64,000 nucleotides of DNA from Bacillota bacterium (GTDB lineage Bacteria > Bacillota > UBA4882 > UBA8346): NCBI GenBank assembly GCA_023435225.1, contig JAEYRX010000041.1, positions 98,934 to 162,933 on the forward strand. The letters are read 5' to 3'. Below, piece by piece: positions 1-8,053 of the stretch. The notes under the pieces are model-generated. The model worked only from the letters and a program-made list of their open reading frames with translations. It made no database searches and was not told where the DNA came from. Position 1 is the stretch's first letter. Each line of letters starts with the position of its first letter. Both the position numbers and the translations under genes were made by a program.

Positions 1-299
1 CCGGAATTTATCCCATGATGATGATAAAACCGGTGGTCTTCTACAGCCAGAAAGGCTTTTGTTAAAAATGGAGGAATTTCATCCAGGCTTACCGGACGAC
101 GGTTTTGAATATAAAAAGTAGTTACCGGTTTTTGATTAATATCAAAAACTTCCGAAGCTAACGGCATCCGGGGAGTAGATAATGGAAGATATAAAGAGGT
201 TAATAAACCTCCAAATATTATGAATACCAAAATAGCAAATATATATGGAAGATTTAAAAGATTCAAGTTCCATTTTTGAAACTCATTTCGACTAGACAT
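1..299 (-). CDS. class A penicillin-binding protein, N-terminal part (cut by window edge)
   Basis: A reading frame on the minus strand starts at ATG 299 and runs off the left edge after about 99 codons. GAGG lies nine bases upstream; another ATG at 308 is too close to that site. After a short polar start there is one hydrophobic segment (roughly residues 17-37), then an extracytoplasmic stretch containing AVEDHRFYHHHG. That is the first glycosyltransferase-51 motif (EDxxFxxHxG), whose Glu is the catalytic base in peptidoglycan polymerisation. The type II anchor plus GT51 start fits a bifunctional class A PBP. The transpeptidase half lies outside the window, so a monofunctional transglycosylase cannot be excluded. 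The gene is divergent from murI, which makes the Glu racemase product for the same peptidoglycan. Confidence 0.85.
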   Translation of the reverse strand, partial: MSSRNEFQKWNLNLLNLPYIFAILVFIIFGGLLTSLYLPLSTPRMPLASEVFDINQKPVTTFYIQNRRPVSLDEIPPFLTKAFLAVEDHRFYHHHGINS

Positions 300-518
300 C
301 TTTTCCATCCTCATAAAAAGTTTATTCATTAATATGTCCTAATACCTTACTTTTATGAGGAAATCAAAGGAAGTGGATTGAATATTAATAAAAGAGTAAG
401 GAAATGAATAACCATAGTGTTAGTTTTCGGCTCACCAATTTTTATCAATTAGAGGAATATTTGATAAATAAGTTGAATTAAATTTCTAGCGTACATTTTC
501 AACAATGGGGTGGCTGTA

Positions 519-1319
519 GTGGCAGATTTAGCACCTATAGGGGCTTTTGATTCCGGAGTTGGCGGATTATCCATATTACTTGAAATCCGACGATTATTAC
601 CAGCAGAGGATTTAATTTATTTAGCTGATTCAGCTCATTGTCCTTATGGGATAAAACCGGTCGAAGAGATTAGACAACGTACTTTGGAGATAACCGATTT
701 CTTAGTTGCTTTGGGAGCAAAAGCAGTTGTAGTAGCTTGTAATTCAGCATGTGTTGCCGGTCTCGACCAAGTCCGGATTAAACATCCGGAGATACCAATA
801 ATAGGAGTTGAACCGGCTATTAAACCGGCTCATGATATTACCCGTAATGGGAAAATCGGTGTTTTAGCCACTAATATGACTCTAAACGGGGATAGATTCA
901 GCATTTTAATTGAGAAATACGCTACTGGAGTGGAGGTTTATACACAACCTGCTCCTGGACTGGTAGAAGCGGTTGAAGCTGGAGAAACAGATTCTCCGTC
1001 AACAGAAATTTTATTACGAAAGTACCTGGAGCCGTTAATTCGGAAAGGAATTGATACTTTAGTCTTGGGCTGCACCCATTATCCGTTTCTACGGTCACTT
1101 GCCCAAAAAATTTGCGGGCCGGAGGTTACTATTTTGGATACCGGATTGGCGGTCGCCAAACAAACTACTCGTGTTTTATCTTTAAGGGATTTAGTAACTT
1201 CTAAAACTACACCGGGAAGTGAGATTTTTTATACCAGTGGAAATCCTGATGAAGTAAGTAAGGTAATTCGCCAACTATGGGGAAACTCAGAGTTGACGGT
1301 TCTGAAAGCGAAGGTCTGA
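519..1319 (+). CDS. murI: glutamate racemase
   Basis: MurI interconverts L- and D-glutamate in the cytoplasm, supplying D-Glu for the peptidoglycan stem peptide; it is a cofactor-independent Asp/Glu racemase. The N-terminal IGAFDSGVGGL motif and both catalytic cysteine motifs are present: CNSA (Cys about 74; the family usually has CNTA) and GCTHYP (Cys about 185). Length of 266 residues is normal. I chose GTG 519 because GGGGTGG ends five bases before it and the resulting start MADLAPIG resembles other MurI proteins; GTG 510 in the same frame is possible but lacks a ribosome binding site. It is divergent from a class A PBP gene and convergent with an aminotransferase gene. Confidence 0.95.
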   Translation: MADLAPIGAFDSGVGGLSILLEIRRLLPAEDLIYLADSAHCPYGIKPVEEIRQRTLEITDFLVALGAKAVVVACNSACVAGLDQVRIKHPEIPIIGVEPAIKPAHDITRNGKIGVLATNMTLNGDRFSILIEKYATGVEVYTQPAPGLVEAVEAGETDSPSTEILLRKYLEPLIRKGIDTLVLGCTHYPFLRSLAQKICGPEVTILDTGLAVAKQTTRVLSLRDLVTSKTTPGSEIFYTSGNPDEVSKVIRQLWGNSELTVLKAKV

Positions 1320-1325
1320 AAAAAC

Positions 1326-1434
1326 AGGATAGGAGTCAGGAGCCAGTAGTGTGAGCAAAGTTTTTTTGGTCTCTTATACGGTTTATGATTCGAAGCATAC
1401 ACTTGTACTCTACTGATTCCTGACTCCTGAATAC
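1326..1434. repeat. intergenic inverted array of AGGAGTC units (copy 1)
   Basis: Between the convergent murI and aminotransferase genes, AGGAGTCAGGAGCCAGTAG (from about 1330) is matched by its near reverse complement at about 1410-1433, with a unique loop between. Related pairs occur at 18931-19081 and 20827-21024, and a single arm at 42962. It would form a long imperfect hairpin and may serve as a bidirectional terminator. Confidence 0.7.
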
Positions 1435-1443
1435 TAATTAATT

Positions 1444-2634
1444 TCAAGCTCCCAACCCGAACTCTTGGGCTAATTTGGTAAAGGCGGGTAGTGAGTTTTG
1501 GATAATTTCTTTGGAAACACAATAAGCGATCCGGAAATAACCTGGTAAACCGAAACCGCTACCGGGTACTATAAGGATATTATGTTTTTGAGCAGCTTGA
1601 ACAAAGCTCATATCGTCCGGGATAGGGGTTTTCGGGAAAAGATAAAAAGCGCCTTCCGGTTTAACCACCTCAAAACCGATTTTAACTAAATGATTGTATA
1701 ATAAATTTCGGCGTTCCTGGTATATCTCTACTCCTACTACTTGACCCTGTAATTCTGCAACTAATAATTGCATCAAAGCCGGAGCATTTACAAAACCCAA
1801 AACACGATTGGCAAAAACCAATCCATTGTATAAGATTTCGGCTTCGGGATTGTTGGGATTTATAGCCACATAACCGATTCGTTCTCCTGGGAGGGCTAAG
1901 TCCTTACTATGGGATGTAGCCACAATGCCGTGGTCAAAGATTTTTAATACCGGCGGCACTTTTATACCGTCATATATTAAAGAAGAATATGGCTCATCGG
2001 AGACCAAATAAATAACGGCGCCAAACTCCTCTTCTTTCTGTTTAATTACCTCCTTCAAATCCAGGAGGGTTTTTTCAGTATAAATAACTCCGGTTGGATT
2101 GTTGGGAGAATTTATCAAGACAGCTTTGGTCCCCGGATTAATAGCGGCGGCTATTGCTTCGGGATCAAGCTGAAAATCCGGTTTAGTCTTGACTACAATC
2201 AGTTTTCCTTGATGATTATCGGTATAAAAACCATACTCAACAAAATAAGGGGCACTGACTATAACCTCATCACCCGGGTTAAGAATGGTTTTAAAAATAA
2301 CATTTAAGGCTCCCCCGGCGCCTACGGTCATTACTACATGGTTGGCGGTAAGATTGAGTCCGGTTTGTTTATTAATATGGTTGGCGACTGCGAACCGGGT
2401 CTTTTCATATCCGGCATTACTCATGTATTTATGCATACCGGGGAACGGATTATTGGCCAGTTCTTGAAAGCGTTTAGTGAAGGCTGCGGGCGGTTCCAGG
2501 TCCGGATTACCTATGGAAAAGTCATATACATTTTCAGCGCCATATATTTTGCGGAGCCGTTCACCTTCCTCAAACATTTTCCGGATAAATGAGGAACGGG
2601 TTAAGGACTCCCGAACTTTAACGGAGATTGACAT
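1444..2634 (-). CDS. PLP-dependent aminotransferase, class I/II (AspB-like)
   Basis: A fold-type I aminotransferase of 396 residues, probably using 2-oxoglutarate with an aspartate-like or aromatic amino acid; the exact substrate cannot be read from the sequence. The PLP motifs are clear: SPNNPTGV, the DEPYSSL segment with the PLP-binding Asp and Tyr, and SHSKDLALPGERIGY, in which the Lys forms the internal aldimine. I start at ATG 2634 because GAGGGGGAA lies about eight bases upstream; an in-frame ATG at 2664 has no such site. It is convergent with murI and divergent from the tRNA-Leu gene. Confidence 0.9.
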   Translation of the reverse strand: MSISVKVRESLTRSSFIRKMFEEGERLRKIYGAENVYDFSIGNPDLEPPAAFTKRFQELANNPFPGMHKYMSNAGYEKTRFAVANHINKQTGLNLTANHVVMTVGAGGALNVIFKTILNPGDEVIVSAPYFVEYGFYTDNHQGKLIVVKTKPDFQLDPEAIAAAINPGTKAVLINSPNNPTGVIYTEKTLLDLKEVIKQKEEEFGAVIYLVSDEPYSSLIYDGIKVPPVLKIFDHGIVATSHSKDLALPGERIGYVAINPNNPEAEILYNGLVFANRVLGFVNAPALMQLLVAELQGQVVGVEIYQERRNLLYNHLVKIGFEVVKPEGAFYLFPKTPIPDDMSFVQAAQKHNILIVPGSGFGLPGYFRIAYCVSKEIIQNSLPAFTKLAQEFGLGA

Positions 2635-2820
2635 TAGGATTCCCCCTCTTATATAAATTGACAATGAAATACTATTAGGTAGATTATTATGACGAATTGT
2701 TTGGAATTAATTCTATAATTATAGATATTATCCTGCCTGGTAGCTTAAATTTGAGTTTAGGAAAGTTGTGTTTAAAGGAAAAGGTGGCAGTATTTTTTAG
2801 TTGTTCTTTAAGAAGGTCTC

Positions 2821-2849
2821 TTTACAGAAAGAAAAAAATCGTTTATAAT
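2821..2849 (+). promoter_or_regulatory. promoter of tRNA-Leu
   Basis: TTTACA (2821-2826) and a perfect TATAAT (2844-2849) are separated by 17 bases, ten bases before the mature tRNA 5' end. This is a standard vegetative sigma factor promoter. Confidence 0.75.
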
Positions 2850-2858
2850 TTATGATAC

Positions 2859-2945
2859 GCCGAAGTGGTGGAACTGGCAGACGCGCTGCGTTCAGGGCGC
2901 AGTGGGAGTACTCCCGTGCGGGTTCAAATCCCGCCTTCGGCACCA
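2859..2945 (+). tRNA. tRNA-Leu, anticodon CAG
   Basis: The 87-nt gene has a 7-bp acceptor stem (GCCGAAG with CTTCGGC), D arm, anticodon stem CTGCG/CGCAG with loop TTCAGGG, a long variable arm (GTGGGAGTACTCCCGT) as expected for a class II tRNA, a T arm with GGTTCAAATCC, discriminator A and an encoded CCA end. The anticodon CAG (2893-2895) reads CUG. It stands alone with its own promoter and terminator. Confidence 0.97.
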
Positions 2946-2956
2946 TCTATTAAATA

Positions 2957-3000
2957 AAAAATCCTTCAAATGGAGTATATATTGAAGGATTTTATTTTTT
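2957..3000 (+). terminator. intrinsic terminator after tRNA-Leu
   Basis: The hairpin AAAATCCTTCAA / TTGAAGGATTTT is followed by ATTTTTT. Because its left arm starts with an A run it can also act on the minus strand. Confidence 0.8.
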
Positions 3001-3007
3001 CATATCT

Positions 3008-3736
3008 TCAATTTATCTTTTCCAGCTTATTTAATCCATAATAACACCGGCTAACTTTCTTAGCATAGGGTCCGCCGTATTCCATCATCTCGGATATTTT
3101 CCGGTTTGAACCGGCATTATAACCAGCCAGGGCTTTCTCAATATTTCCGTCGAATATATCAAGTAACGCAGATAAATGTTTAACTCCGGCCTCTAAGGTA
3201 TCTTTCCAATCACGGAAATTTCCCGTTTTTAACAGCTGGAAAGTACCCGGCATCACTTGCATCAAACCCCGTTCACCGGCCTTACCCCGGGCTTTAACGT
3301 TGTAATGAGATTCCACATAACAGACTGAAGAAATCAAATTAATATCAACATTGTATTTCTGGGCTTGGTAAATCATATTATAAGCGATTTCCATTGATTG
3401 ATCTTTTGCCAAACTACTCAAGCCAAGTTTTTTCCGTTTTTGATCAATGTGTTTTTTAATCTTTTGGGCTTGGTCGTAAACCTCTTTAATCTGGTTGATA
3501 TCTTCATCCAATGATTGCATCTCTTTTAGCTTTAAATCAAATAACTCCATTTGGTATTTTAATGATTCCACATCTTTACCGCCGGCGGAGAGAACCCGGT
3601 TCATAATGGTTAATTCTGCTTGTAAATTTTGATACTTTTTATCTAGGTTATATAAATGAAAAGATAAAGTGCCTAAAATAACCACCAAAACCAAAACTAT
3701 GGCTAAAAAGGTCCAATGTAAGTGATGTAATTTCAT
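3008..3736 (-). CDS. membrane-anchored lytic transglycosylase (SLT domain)
   Basis: This 242-residue protein cleaves the glycan backbone of peptidoglycan outside the cytoplasmic membrane. One N-terminal membrane segment (about 10-29) is followed by a charged coiled-coil-like stretch (about 30-105), then a goose-type lysozyme/SLT fold (about 115-235). The catalytic Glu is in YVESHYN, followed by the expected GLMQVMP and LAGYNAGS motifs. GAGGTG just before the ATG supports the start. The gene follows the tRNA-Leu terminator in convergent orientation and appears to be a single-gene unit. Confidence 0.9.
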   Translation of the reverse strand: MKLHHLHWTFLAIVLVLVVILGTLSFHLYNLDKKYQNLQAELTIMNRVLSAGGKDVESLKYQMELFDLKLKEMQSLDEDINQIKEVYDQAQKIKKHIDQKRKKLGLSSLAKDQSMEIAYNMIYQAQKYNVDINLISSVCYVESHYNVKARGKAGERGLMQVMPGTFQLLKTGNFRDWKDTLEAGVKHLSALLDIFDGNIEKALAGYNAGSNRKISEMMEYGGPYAKKVSRCYYGLNKLEKIN

Positions 3737-3852
3737 AGGTACACCTCATATTCAAAATCAACAAATTACCAGCTATAACCAATTTTTAAATAAATATAAA
3801 TCATTGTACCTAAAAAGTGAAATAACGTCAAGTTTTGGTAACATAAAGGGTT

Positions 3853-3879
3853 AAAAAAATACCGGTTAAAACAACCGGT
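3853..3879 (-). terminator. intrinsic terminator of the CBM gene
   Basis: On the minus strand ACCGGTT/AACCGGT is followed by ATTTTTTT (3853-3860), about 80 bases downstream of the CBM gene. Confidence 0.7.
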
Positions 3880-3955
3880 ACGTCAATTCGGTAAAATTTT
3901 TGAGATTTTCAGTTGAATAATAGTTAATCACTATTCATTATAGTATGAAAGTTTC

Positions 3956-4312
3956 TTATTGATGAACGTCTGCCTTCCAGTTAACACCATTATTATTGTC
4001 CCAGTTGTTGGCGCTGTCTTTAAAGCAGAAGTTAATCTCACGGCCGGCATCGGCTTTAATATCAGTGCCAAAATCACCGTTTTCAATACGGTTCATTTTG
4101 ATGGTGGAGATATTATTCCACCCATCAACGCCATAATGGAGAAATATGTGGTCGGCTCCGGAACTTTTCAGTAAACCGTGATATTTGATATAAACAGTTC
4201 CTCCGGAGTGAACACTCCCTGGGTCCAGTGAAACCCGACCATCATCCATATTACCGAATTCCTCAAGGTTCGCCTGGTTTTTCTTTAAAGCATTTTTTAA
4301 AAAGTTATTCAT
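3956..4312 (-). CDS. stand-alone starch/glycogen-binding module (CBM25/53-like)
   Basis: A 118-residue protein made almost only of a beta-sandwich carbohydrate-binding module. After about 30 residues of charged leader, the pattern typical of CBM25/CBM53 appears: GGTVYIKYHG, FLHYGVDGW, and the C-terminal NFCFKDSANNWDNNNG. No signal peptide or catalytic domain is present, so it should stay in the cytoplasm, where its likely ligand is glycogen. An alpha-glucan phosphorylase gene lies 1.5 kb away. AGGGAGGAT lies just before the ATG. The fold assignment is firm from the motif pattern; a cellular role such as glycogen targeting is inference. Confidence 0.75.
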   Translation of the reverse strand: MNNFLKNALKKNQANLEEFGNMDDGRVSLDPGSVHSGGTVYIKYHGLLKSSGADHIFLHYGVDGWNNISTIKMNRIENGDFGTDIKADAGREINFCFKDSANNWDNNNGVNWKADVHQ

Positions 4313-4549
4313 TAATTATCCTCCCTTCATATTTTCATTCATTATTATCTCCGATTCATGAGCAGACAAGCTCGGAAATGCGATCCCGTGTTGTGGAGAA
4401 TTGTCTGGAAATGAATTTTTTCACAGCTATAACTGTTTTGAAAAGTCTGCGACATCAATTGGATAAGGATAATCAGTTGTAACGGGAATAATAAAATGAA
4501 GCAAGAGATTAGCGAAGTTAAAGTTTGAAGCCTAAGCGAGGGACGAGAA

Positions 4550-4879
4550 ATGGATAAAATAAAAAGAGGGTATTTGGCTTACTTTTTATTGGGAGTAGTT
4601 ATTATATTACTAGCGATATTTTTTATAGCTCCAGTATTTAAAAAAACAGCTCCACCAAGACCAGGACCCAAAATATATTCCTATTATAAAATAATTGATA
4701 TAGCTAATGGAAAAACATTAATGTATGTTTCCAGCATGCCGGTTACTAAGGGAGATGAACTAATTACCAGTGAAAACCGGAAGTATGTAGTTGTCAAAAT
4801 GAAGGGGAATCTGGCTTATGCAAAATATGTTAAAAAAGTTAAACTAAAAAAGAGATCATCGAAACCTGATACAATATAA
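4550..4879 (+). CDS. small membrane-anchored protein of unknown function
   Basis: A 109-residue protein with one N-terminal membrane helix (about 9-31) and a basic soluble domain, presumably outside the membrane. The sequence YYKIIDIANGKTLMYVSS, then KGDELITSENRKYVVVKMKGN, has the look of a short beta-barrel domain that I associate with small Clostridia proteins annotated near SpoIIP, but the match is by memory only. GAGGGACGAGAA precedes the ATG. It faces the neighbouring minus-strand gene and shares a bidirectional terminator with it. Function unknown. Confidence 0.6.
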   Translation: MDKIKRGYLAYFLLGVVIILLAIFFIAPVFKKTAPPRPGPKIYSYYKIIDIANGKTLMYVSSMPVTKGDELITSENRKYVVVKMKGNLAYAKYVKKVKLKKRSSKPDTI

Positions 4880-4883
4880 AATA

Positions 4884-4940
4884 AGAGCGGTCTCCTAAAA
4901 CGGAAATAGATTTGTAAATATTTTTTCAGGAGCAGGCTCT
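4884..4940. terminator. bidirectional hairpin between convergent small genes
   Basis: AGAGC-n3-CTCCT is matched by AGGAG-n3-GCTCT, followed by TTATTTTAA. It separates the genes ending at 4879 and 4941. Confidence 0.55.
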
Positions 4941-5192
4941 TTATTTTAATATTAAAAGTTCATGCTCTTGTAAATTAGCTTTTTCCAATTTATCATTTAT
5001 ATAATCAAGGGCATATTTCTCCATTTCCTCCAAAATGTTTTCATTTTTTGCCAACCACTTCTCTACCAAAGTATCAGAAACGGAAACCTTTATTATATGA
5101 GTTGATTCCTGTACTTTATAGGGAAGTTCAATTTCTATAGAAGAAGGAGCTGGTGGAAGCAATTTAGGAGATCCGAATGTCAAATCACCCAT
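4941..5192 (-). CDS. hypothetical protein, 83 residues
   Basis: I do not recognise this protein. It has a Pro-rich N-terminal part (LLPPAPSSIEIELPY) and an acidic helical C-terminal part with ENILEEMEKYALDYIND. There is no membrane segment or signal peptide. The start at ATG 5192 is supported by AAAGGAG about nine bases upstream; the in-frame ATG at 5210 has no such site. A copy of the 98-bp MITE sits about 110 bases upstream of its start. Confidence 0.55.
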   Translation of the reverse strand: MGDLTFGSPKLLPPAPSSIEIELPYKVQESTHIIKVSVSDTLVEKWLAKNENILEEMEKYALDYINDKLEKANLQEHELLILK

Positions 5193-5303
5193 CTTTAACT
5201 CTCCTTTCATTCATTGCTATTTCTAGCAGATATAATTATTATTGTATTCATGTCTATCCTAAAAAAACATATATTTTTTCCATGAGTAATTTTAGACTTC
5301 TAA

Positions 5304-5401
5304 GGAAGAGCTGATTAATTGAATAAGTGACGATTTTGTGCTTCGCAAAATGCCTAATACCGCATCTTTGCTTGCACAAAATCGGATTAATCAGCGCTTC
5401 C
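5304..5401 (-). mobile_element. 98-bp MITE, copy 1 (inverted relative to the others)
   Basis: The ends GGAAGAGCTGATTAAT and ATTAATCAGCGCTTCC are inverted repeats. The target duplication CTAA lies at 5300-5303 and 5402-5405. The core is nearly identical to copies at 9447, 22666, 43415 and 45433. Confidence 0.85.
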
Positions 5402-5451
5402 CTAAATTAAAAATCCCCTCAAATGAGGGGAAAGAAAAAGGAGGGTTCACA

Positions 5452-5493
5452 ATGAAATTAATTATTCAGTGTTACTCTAGTAAACGGAAGTGA
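5452..5493 (+). CDS. possible 13-residue leader peptide
   Basis: AAAGGAGGGTTCACA directly precedes an ATG, one of the strongest ribosome binding sites in the window. The frame reads MKLIIQCYSSKRK and stops at TGA, overlapping a GTG (GTGA) that opens the next frame. It lies between the MITE and a terminator upstream of the phosphorylase gene, so it could be a leader peptide. Whether it is translated is unknown. Confidence 0.35.
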   Translation: MKLIIQCYSSKRK

Positions 5494-5735
5494 AGAAAAA
5501 AAGTTTCAAAGGTTTAAAAATATTTACTGGAGATAAAATATTTTACAATAATTATCTTTACTTCCTCAACTCCTTCCAAAATAATCAAATAAATTCACCA
5601 ATATTACCTCAAGAAAATTTTAATAAATCTTTAATTAACAATGAAAATACATTTAAGCAAAACCCACCAATTTTATTGTCTGACAAAATAGGAGGTAATT
5701 GGTGGTTTTTTTTGCATATAGAAAAGGCCAGCTAG
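5490..5735 (+). CDS. doubtful 81-codon frame coupled to the leader peptide
   Basis: The GTG overlaps the stop of the 13-residue frame in a GTGA arrangement, which allows translational coupling. The product is very rich in Asn, Lys and Phe, has no recognisable domain, and its last codons lie inside a strong intrinsic terminator. It may equally be non-coding leader DNA. Confidence 0.25.
   Translation: MKKKSFKGLKIFTGDKIFYNNYLYFLNSFQNNQINSPILPQENFNKSLINNENTFKQNPPILLSDKIGGNWWFFLHIEKAS
5664..5713 (+). terminator. intrinsic terminator or attenuator before the phosphorylase gene
   Basis: CCACCAATT (5664-5672) pairs with AATTGGTGG (5697-5705), an inner helix TGTC/GACA is possible, and eight T follow. 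It lies only 58 bases before the phosphorylase start, so it either ends the leader transcript or acts as an attenuator. Confidence 0.75.
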
Positions 5736-5771
5736 ATGGATTATAATTAATGACGAAAAGGAGGGAGTTTA

Positions 5772-7391
5772 TTGCCGGACCAAATTAATCTACCCAAAGT
5801 TGCTTATTTTTGTATGGAGTATGGTCTGGATTCAAGCTTTAAAACCTATGCCGGAGGGTTGGGTATTTTAGCCGGAGATTATCTTAAAGGAGCCAAGGAC
5901 CATGGATTTCCTATCGTCGGGATCGGTATCAAATGGAAACAGGGTTATACTGATCAGATGATTGGCAAGGACAATTGGCCTTATGATTCTTATCATAATT
6001 ATCAATATGATTTTCTTAAGGATACCGGGGTTAAAGTTAATGTTTGGATTAGGAACCGGAATGTCGCCTGTAAGGTTTGGTTAGTAGACCAATTTGGGAA
6101 TGCTCCGCTATACCTGCTTGATACGGATTTACCCGAAAACGAAGACCAATGGATAACCGGGCAATTATATGGCTGGTTTGGAGAAGAAAGAATAGCCCAG
6201 GAGATGGTATTAGGAATTGGTGGTATTAGGGCGCTAAGATCTCTTAATATTCCAGTTGATGTTTACCATTTTAATGAAGGTCATGCGGTTTTTGCGGGAT
6301 TTGAGCTAATCCGGGAAAAATTAGAGAAAGGTTTTTCTTATGAAGATGCAGTAGCAGCTTCTAGGAATCAGATTGTCTTTACTACCCATACTCCAGTGGT
6401 TGAAGGTAATGAATCACACTATCTAGATCGGATGATGTATATGGGGGCCAATAATGGTTTATCCCAGGAGAAATTGATGGAAATCGGCGGGAATCCCTTT
6501 AATATGACTGTAGCCGCCTTAAGGTTCTCAAGAATAACCAATGCTGTAGCCGACTTACACTGTAGAACCGCCAATCAGATGTGGTGTCAGGTTGACCGTT
6601 GTTCCCGGATTATCGGGATTACTAACGCTATTCATTTACCGACCTGGGTTGATTCAAATATGTTAAAGGCTGCTGCCGGAGAAGGGGACCTTTGGAGGAA
6701 CCATCAGAACAATAAGCAAAACTTAATTAGTTTTATTAAAGAAAGAAATAAAGTGGAATTAAATCCTGAAGTATTATTGATTGGTTTTTCAAGAAGAGCG
6801 GCCAATTATAAACGAAGCGGATTTATTTTCAGTGATCCGGATGTTATTACTCCATTACTCGAAGAACGAAAAATTCAAATCGTATTTTCCGGGAAAGCAC
6901 ATCCCTTGGATGATTCCGGAAAAAGAAGCATTGAGAATCTGGTTAATATGTCACAACGTTTTCCACAATCAGTAGTATTTTTAGAGAATTATGATATGAC
7001 AATCGGGAAAATGTTGACCAGAGGATCCGATGTTTGGCTGAATAACCCCCGTCGGCCCAAAGAAGCCAGTGGAACCTCGGGAATGAAAGCGGCTATGAAC
7101 GGAGTACTAAATCTAAGTATATTGGATGGTTGGTGGCCGGAGGCTTGTGACCACGGAATTAACGGCTGGCAGTTCGGAGATGGGTTTGAAAGCCATTCCG
7201 AATTTGATCAAGACGCTCATGACCTGTGGGCCTTATACCGGGTTTTGCGGGAAGAAATTATCCCGACTTACTATAATAATCATGAAAAATGGGTTCAAAT
7301 GATGAGGGAGAGTATTAACAGTACCAATGAAGTATTTGCAGTTAGACGAATGTTGGAAGAGTATTATCAAAAGATGTATATTTTGCAATAA
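5772..7391 (+). CDS. alpha-glucan phosphorylase, short form (GT35)
   Basis: The enzyme phosphorolyses alpha-1,4-glucans to glucose 1-phosphate using PLP. The N-terminal ME-GLDSSFKTYAGGLG region, HFNEGHAVFAG, FTTHTPVVEGNE and the PLP-lysine motif GTSGMKAAMNG are all present, as expected for the TIGR02094-type alpha-glucan phosphorylases. At 539 residues it is clearly shorter than classical GlgP (about 800). The TTG start is supported by AAAGGAGGGA seven bases upstream. A terminator follows directly. A lone glycogen-binding module nearby and pgi 3.8 kb downstream are consistent with glycogen breakdown feeding glycolysis. Confidence 0.9.
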   Translation: MPDQINLPKVAYFCMEYGLDSSFKTYAGGLGILAGDYLKGAKDHGFPIVGIGIKWKQGYTDQMIGKDNWPYDSYHNYQYDFLKDTGVKVNVWIRNRNVACKVWLVDQFGNAPLYLLDTDLPENEDQWITGQLYGWFGEERIAQEMVLGIGGIRALRSLNIPVDVYHFNEGHAVFAGFELIREKLEKGFSYEDAVAASRNQIVFTTHTPVVEGNESHYLDRMMYMGANNGLSQEKLMEIGGNPFNMTVAALRFSRITNAVADLHCRTANQMWCQVDRCSRIIGITNAIHLPTWVDSNMLKAAAGEGDLWRNHQNNKQNLISFIKERNKVELNPEVLLIGFSRRAANYKRSGFIFSDPDVITPLLEERKIQIVFSGKAHPLDDSGKRSIENLVNMSQRFPQSVVFLENYDMTIGKMLTRGSDVWLNNPRRPKEASGTSGMKAAMNGVLNLSILDGWWPEACDHGINGWQFGDGFESHSEFDQDAHDLWALYRVLREEIIPTYYNNHEKWVQMMRESINSTNEVFAVRRMLEEYYQKMYILQ

Positions 7392-7420
7392 TTTCATTAT
7401 TAAGTATTATATTTTTTGAA

Positions 7421-7458
7421 CAACCCCTAAATTGTATTTGATTTGGGGGTTGTTTTTT
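7421..7458 (+). terminator. intrinsic terminator of the phosphorylase gene
   Basis: CAACCCC (7421-7427) pairs with GGGGTTG (7446-7452), followed by TTTTTT. Confidence 0.85.
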
Positions 7459-7591
7459 AGAATAGCGAGACTTTACAAAGATTTAATAAATAATTTTGGC
7501 ATTTAGTGTTAAAATTTGAAGATAAATTCATTGTTATTTGACATAGAAGTAAGGTTTAAAATATACTAAAGCCGGGCATGTTTTTTTATCA

Positions 7592-8030
7592 TAGTCGTCC
7601 ACGCCAGCTTCCGCTGCGCACCTGAAAGTATGAAAATGAGGCTGGGTATATAAGTTAATTTAAATAACTATTATATAAACACATCCTTAAAGCCGGATTT
7701 GTTCTTAAATTAATGAATTTAAATTAACTTATTTCAGCTGTAATAGGATGAAGTAAATATCTGTTAGTCCATTTACATTCGGCTTTAATGTAAGTTGAAT
7801 TAAATTTCTATAAGCATCATGTCCCAAGAACCGGCCATGATGAGAAGATTGAAGAATTTAATTCAACTTCATACAGCTGTAATAGTATGAAGAAAATTCT
7901 TTTTTAATTACATTTGCATTTGGCTTTAAAAATGTAAATGCTAAGGGTAAAAATTTTCTTCATACTATATTAAATGCAAAAAAAAATATGAATTTACTTC
8001 ATCCTATCTGACAAGCCTCGATAGCATTTT
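7592..8030. repeat. nested palindrome island between conserved repeat ends
   Basis: This intergenic stretch holds four perfect 15-16-bp inverted repeats: 7650-7665/7717-7732, 7743-7758/7992-8007, 7792-7806/7855-7869 and 7883-7898/7952-7967. The second pair encloses the last two, so the DNA or RNA could fold as a branched structure. Three of the loops or flanks carry a GGCTTTAA or TTAAAGCC core, and CAGCTGTAATAG-n-ATGAAG occurs twice (about 7736 and 7875). The outer borders TAGTCGTCCACGCC and CCTCGATAGCATTTT recur elsewhere in the window. No protein-coding frame is apparent. It lies just upstream of the MATE gene. Confidence 0.8.
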
Positions 8031-8053
8031 CATATTAGGATAGAGGAGTTACT

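Noticed and set aside
4228..4482. Plus-strand frame across the start of the CBM gene
   Set aside because: It overlaps the supported minus-strand gene and its ribosome site; composition and sequence look non-coding.
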